Positions 61,993 to 64,000 of a DNA stretch of 64,000 bases are shown here, piece by piece. Source of the DNA: Bifidobacterium bifidum ATCC 29521 = JCM 1255 = DSM 20456 (GTDB taxonomy: Bacteria; Actinomycetota; Actinomycetes; Actinomycetales; Bifidobacteriaceae); assembly GCF_001025135.1 (NCBI RefSeq), contig NZ_AP012323.1:1302001-1366000 (forward strand). The letters are read 5' to 3'. The translations under genes were made by a program, and so were the position numbers. Position 1 is the first letter of the stretch, and each line of letters opens with the position of its first letter. The notes beneath the pieces are model-generated. The model did not search any database. It worked only from the letters and a program-made list of their open reading frames with translations, and had not been told where the DNA came from.

Positions 61993-62805
61993 TCACAGGT
62001 GCGGGTCGACCGAATGCACCACGTCGACGAGGTCGCCGTTCGAGAGCAACGGGCGCTGGAATTCGCGCCACGGATCGACGCGCACCTCCCAGCGTCCGGT
62101 CGACTCGTCGAACACTGGGCGCGCGGTCTGCTCCCAGCGCACGCGCGACGACGTGCGGCCGGTGGCCGGGTCTCGCCGCGAATAATGCAGGCACGTGCAA
62201 TTGGTGATCGCCCATGCCGGGTCGTCGGCGCGGCGCATGAACTCCTCGTCCGACAGGTCCTCCAGGGTGAGCATCAGCGCGAGCATGAAGTCGCCGTGTG
62301 TGACGGCGACGACGGATTCCGCCTCAGCACGCCGGTTGAGCGACGTGAGCAGGTTATGCACGCGGTTCTCCGACACGTCGGCAATAGACTCGCCTGCCGG
62401 CGGACGCCAGTACAGCGGGTCGGTGCGCTTGAACATCCAGTTGCGCGCGTAGTTCGTGCGGAAATCGTCCTGCGTGATGGTGTTGATCTCGCCCCAGGAG
62501 CGTTCGCGTAGCACGCGCGTCTCCTCCCACTTGGCTTTCGGCAGCGCCATCGTCGCGGCGGTTTCGCGCGTGCGTACGTATGGCGAGACCAGATACCGGT
62601 CGAACAGCTGCTGTTGCGCGACGAGCCAGCGGCCGATGCAGTCGGCCTGCTTGCGCCCGGTGGCGGTGAGTCGCCACGACCGGTCGGGCACGGTCACGTT
62701 GTCCTGCGTGTACAGGGAGTTATCGCCCTGCTCCCCCGCGTTGATGATGACGTTCGCCTCCGACTCTCCGTGTCGGATGACATATAGATCCAATGGCATT
62801 CCCAT
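61993..62805 (-). CDS. histidine phosphatase family protein
   Basis: A 270-residue protein with the catalytic motif YVIRHGESEANVI at the N-terminus and the second His in VVAVTHGDFMLAL. The acid/base Glu region is VLRERSWGEIN. It resembles broad-specificity phosphatases of the PGM superfamily with a longer C-terminus. A GAGG about 10 bases before the ATG may serve as ribosome site. Substrate unknown. Confidence 0.88.
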   Translation of the reverse strand: MGMPLDLYVIRHGESEANVIINAGEQGDNSLYTQDNVTVPDRSWRLTATGRKQADCIGRWLVAQQQLFDRYLVSPYVRTRETAATMALPKAKWEETRVLRERSWGEINTITQDDFRTNYARNWMFKRTDPLYWRPPAGESIADVSENRVHNLLTSLNRRAEAESVVAVTHGDFMLALMLTLEDLSDEEFMRRADDPAWAITNCTCLHYSRRDPATGRTSSRVRWEQTARPVFDESTGRWEVRVDPWREFQRPLLSNGDLVDVVHSVDPHL

Positions 62806-63185
62806 GAATGCGTTTCCTCATTTCGTTATCTTGCTATGTTGCTGTGTTTGCTGTCTTGTTGCGTTGTGTTTCGTTGTCTTCTGTCGCCGCCGTCTTCCGC
62901 CGTTTCCTGCCGTGCTGTCCCCTCGTCCCGCCGTTTCCGTCATCGTCAGAGCGGCCCTGCCGTCTGCCGCGCCCTGCGGGAATCGTACCGCTTCGATTCA
63001 AGTTCGCGGCATGGCTTCGCGATTCCTCCAGATTGCTCCAGCCTTCCCCCACGGTACACGCAATCATGCCGCTTCGCAGCCGCGCTCATGCCCACAGCGC
63101 AACAATTCACGCACATGTCACCGATGATTCAACTGTTACCCGGCGCCCGCCGTTCCGTGGCGAGCAGGACGCTGAGGCGGACTGC
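62806..63185. other. 380-base stretch without a supported gene
   Basis: The part next to the phosphatase start (62806-62960) is pyrimidine-rich on the plus strand with recurring TGTTGCTGTG/TTGTTGCG-like words; it would be a purine/A-rich leader for the minus-strand gene. ORFs crossing it have skewed composition and no recognisable domain. Confidence 0.5.
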
Positions 63186-63362
63186 GGAACGCGCTTCCTT
63201 CTGGCATATGGCGACCAGGACCGCACGATACCCGTCGAGGATCAGGATACGGCCCGACGGGTGATATCCGGAACCCGCGGCGCGCGGCTGTGCACGTACC
63301 CGGGCATGGCGCATGCGATCTGCGACCGCGAGATCGACGACATCCGTGATTTCCTGAGATAG
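63186..63362 (+). pseudogene. alpha/beta-hydrolase C-terminal remnant
   Basis: The last ~58 codons of this frame read like the end of an esterase-type alpha/beta-hydrolase: FLLAYGDQDRTIPVEDQDTA with the usual acidic catalytic position, then YPGMAHAICDREIDDIRDFL with the catalytic His. The nucleophile-bearing N-terminal two thirds are absent. It is a truncated gene. Confidence 0.65.
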
Positions 63363-63386
63363 GGGCTCCATGCCCTCAAATACGTC

Positions 63387-63437
63387 AGCGGGCTGAAACG
63401 GAGGCTCCCAGGCCGGGAGCGCCCATTTCAGCCCGCT
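63387..63437 (-). terminator. terminator-like hairpin after the YeiH-family gene
   Basis: A perfect 12-bp stem (AGCGGGCTGAAA with TTTCAGCCCGCT) encloses a second GC stem. It lies 20 bases past the stop of the minus-strand gene. T-run is weak. Confidence 0.5.
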
Positions 63438-63456
63438 GGCAACGCGATGCCGGGAA

Positions 63457-63999
63457 TCAGAAGAACAGCACGGCGACGCCGGCAGCGAACAGCATCAGCA
63501 GGATCGACACGAGGAAGCTCGCGAGGAACGGCTTGCGGCCCTTGACCGCGATGGCCTTGAAGTTCACGTTGATGCCGAGCGCGGCCATGGCCATGCCGAG
63601 CACGATGTACGCGAAGTCCACGAGCTGCGGGGTGATGGCGGCGATGAACGGCACGAAGGTGCCGATCACGGACGCGCCGATGAAGCCGAGCATGAACCAG
63701 GGGAACGCGACGGAGCGTTTGCCGGTGGGCGCGACCTCGGAATGCTTCTTCTCCCACCAGATGGCGATGATGATGGCGGCGAACACGAGCATCAGCACGC
63801 GCGACAGCTTCATGATGGTGGCGATGTTGACCGCGTTGAAGGCGTCGCCGGCGGCGACCGCGTGGGCGATCTCGTGCAGGGACGCGCCGGCGGTGATGCC
63901 GAGCTGGTCCTGCGTCATGCCGGTCAGGGGGCCGAGCGCGATCTCAAGCAACGCGAAGATCGTGCCCATGATGGCGACGATGGCGACGGCCATGGTCAC
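63457..63999 (-). CDS. YeiH/UPF0324-family membrane protein (partial)
   Basis: The last ~180 residues of a membrane protein whose 5' end lies beyond the window. ITAGASLHEIAHAVAAGDAF, then IATIMKLSRVLMLVFAA and the final GINVNFKAIAVKGRKPF fit the UPF0324 (YeiH, putative sulfate exporter) family. At least five membrane spans are visible. Substrate is unproven. Confidence 0.85.
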   Translation of the reverse strand: MTMAVAIVAIMGTIFALLEIALGPLTGMTQDQLGITAGASLHEIAHAVAAGDAFNAVNIATIMKLSRVLMLVFAAIIIAIWWEKKHSEVAPTGKRSVAFPWFMLGFIGASVIGTFVPFIAAITPQLVDFAYIVLGMAMAALGINVNFKAIAVKGRKPFLASFLVSILLMLFAAGVAVLFF

Positions 64000-64000
64000 G

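Overview
The window looks like chromosomal DNA from a Bifidobacterium or a close relative. It is GC-rich, with compact operons and frequent 4-base stop/start overlaps. From memory, the long minus-strand run TsnR-type methyltransferase, pheS, pheT, argCJBDFRG, argH, tyrS, TPR-type gene, HAD-IIA phosphatase, 42-residue protein, tlyA, nadK, recN follows the order of Mycobacterium tuberculosis Rv1644 to Rv1696. I cannot name the species from sequence alone.

Layout. 0-4 kb: a DUF1287 protein, a nitroreductase-like protein, a Ser/Gly-tailed membrane protein, clustered short hairpin repeats, tRNA-Ala(GGC) with a terminator, and a 201-bp palindromic MITE-like element. 4-14 kb: housekeeping genes (GH13 hydrolase, PH-domain protein, phosphatase, rsfS, glmU, tRNA-Gln, prs, nadD, proA, thrC). 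14-17 kb: a GntR/YtrA-controlled ABC-2 exporter operon with a perfect operator. 17-32 kb: recN-nadK, a divergent TrkH/TrkA potassium system with a bactofilin-like gene, then tlyA to tyrS, a CmpB-type membrane protein, an HD hydrolase and argH.

32.5-44.4 kb: an AT-richer Type I restriction-modification island inserted between argH and argG. Transcription on the minus strand runs RHH protein, GIY-YIG/DUF4357 protein, hsdM, hsdS, an AlbA-type ATP-binding protein with winged helix, hsdR. Upstream lies a cassette block: a start-less hsdS half on the plus strand, a complete tyrosine recombinase gene, and a second start-less hsdS half on the minus strand. The block is bounded by 31-bp inverted repeats. 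One cassette is a 518-bp inverted copy of the first target-recognition region of the active hsdS. This is the most interesting system here: a specificity-switching (phase-variable) methylation locus with an unusual layout, because hsdM and two accessory genes lie between the active hsdS and its cassettes.

44.4-57.4 kb: the arginine biosynthesis cluster with candidate ARG boxes, then a membrane protein, pheT, pheS and an RNA methyltransferase. 57.5-64 kb: a FetAB-type ABC system; three decaying genes (an SDR and an AraC regulator with internal deletions, and an alpha/beta-hydrolase tail); a long dyad; a uracil/xanthine permease; a histidine phosphatase; and the 3' part of a YeiH-family membrane protein cut by the window edge.
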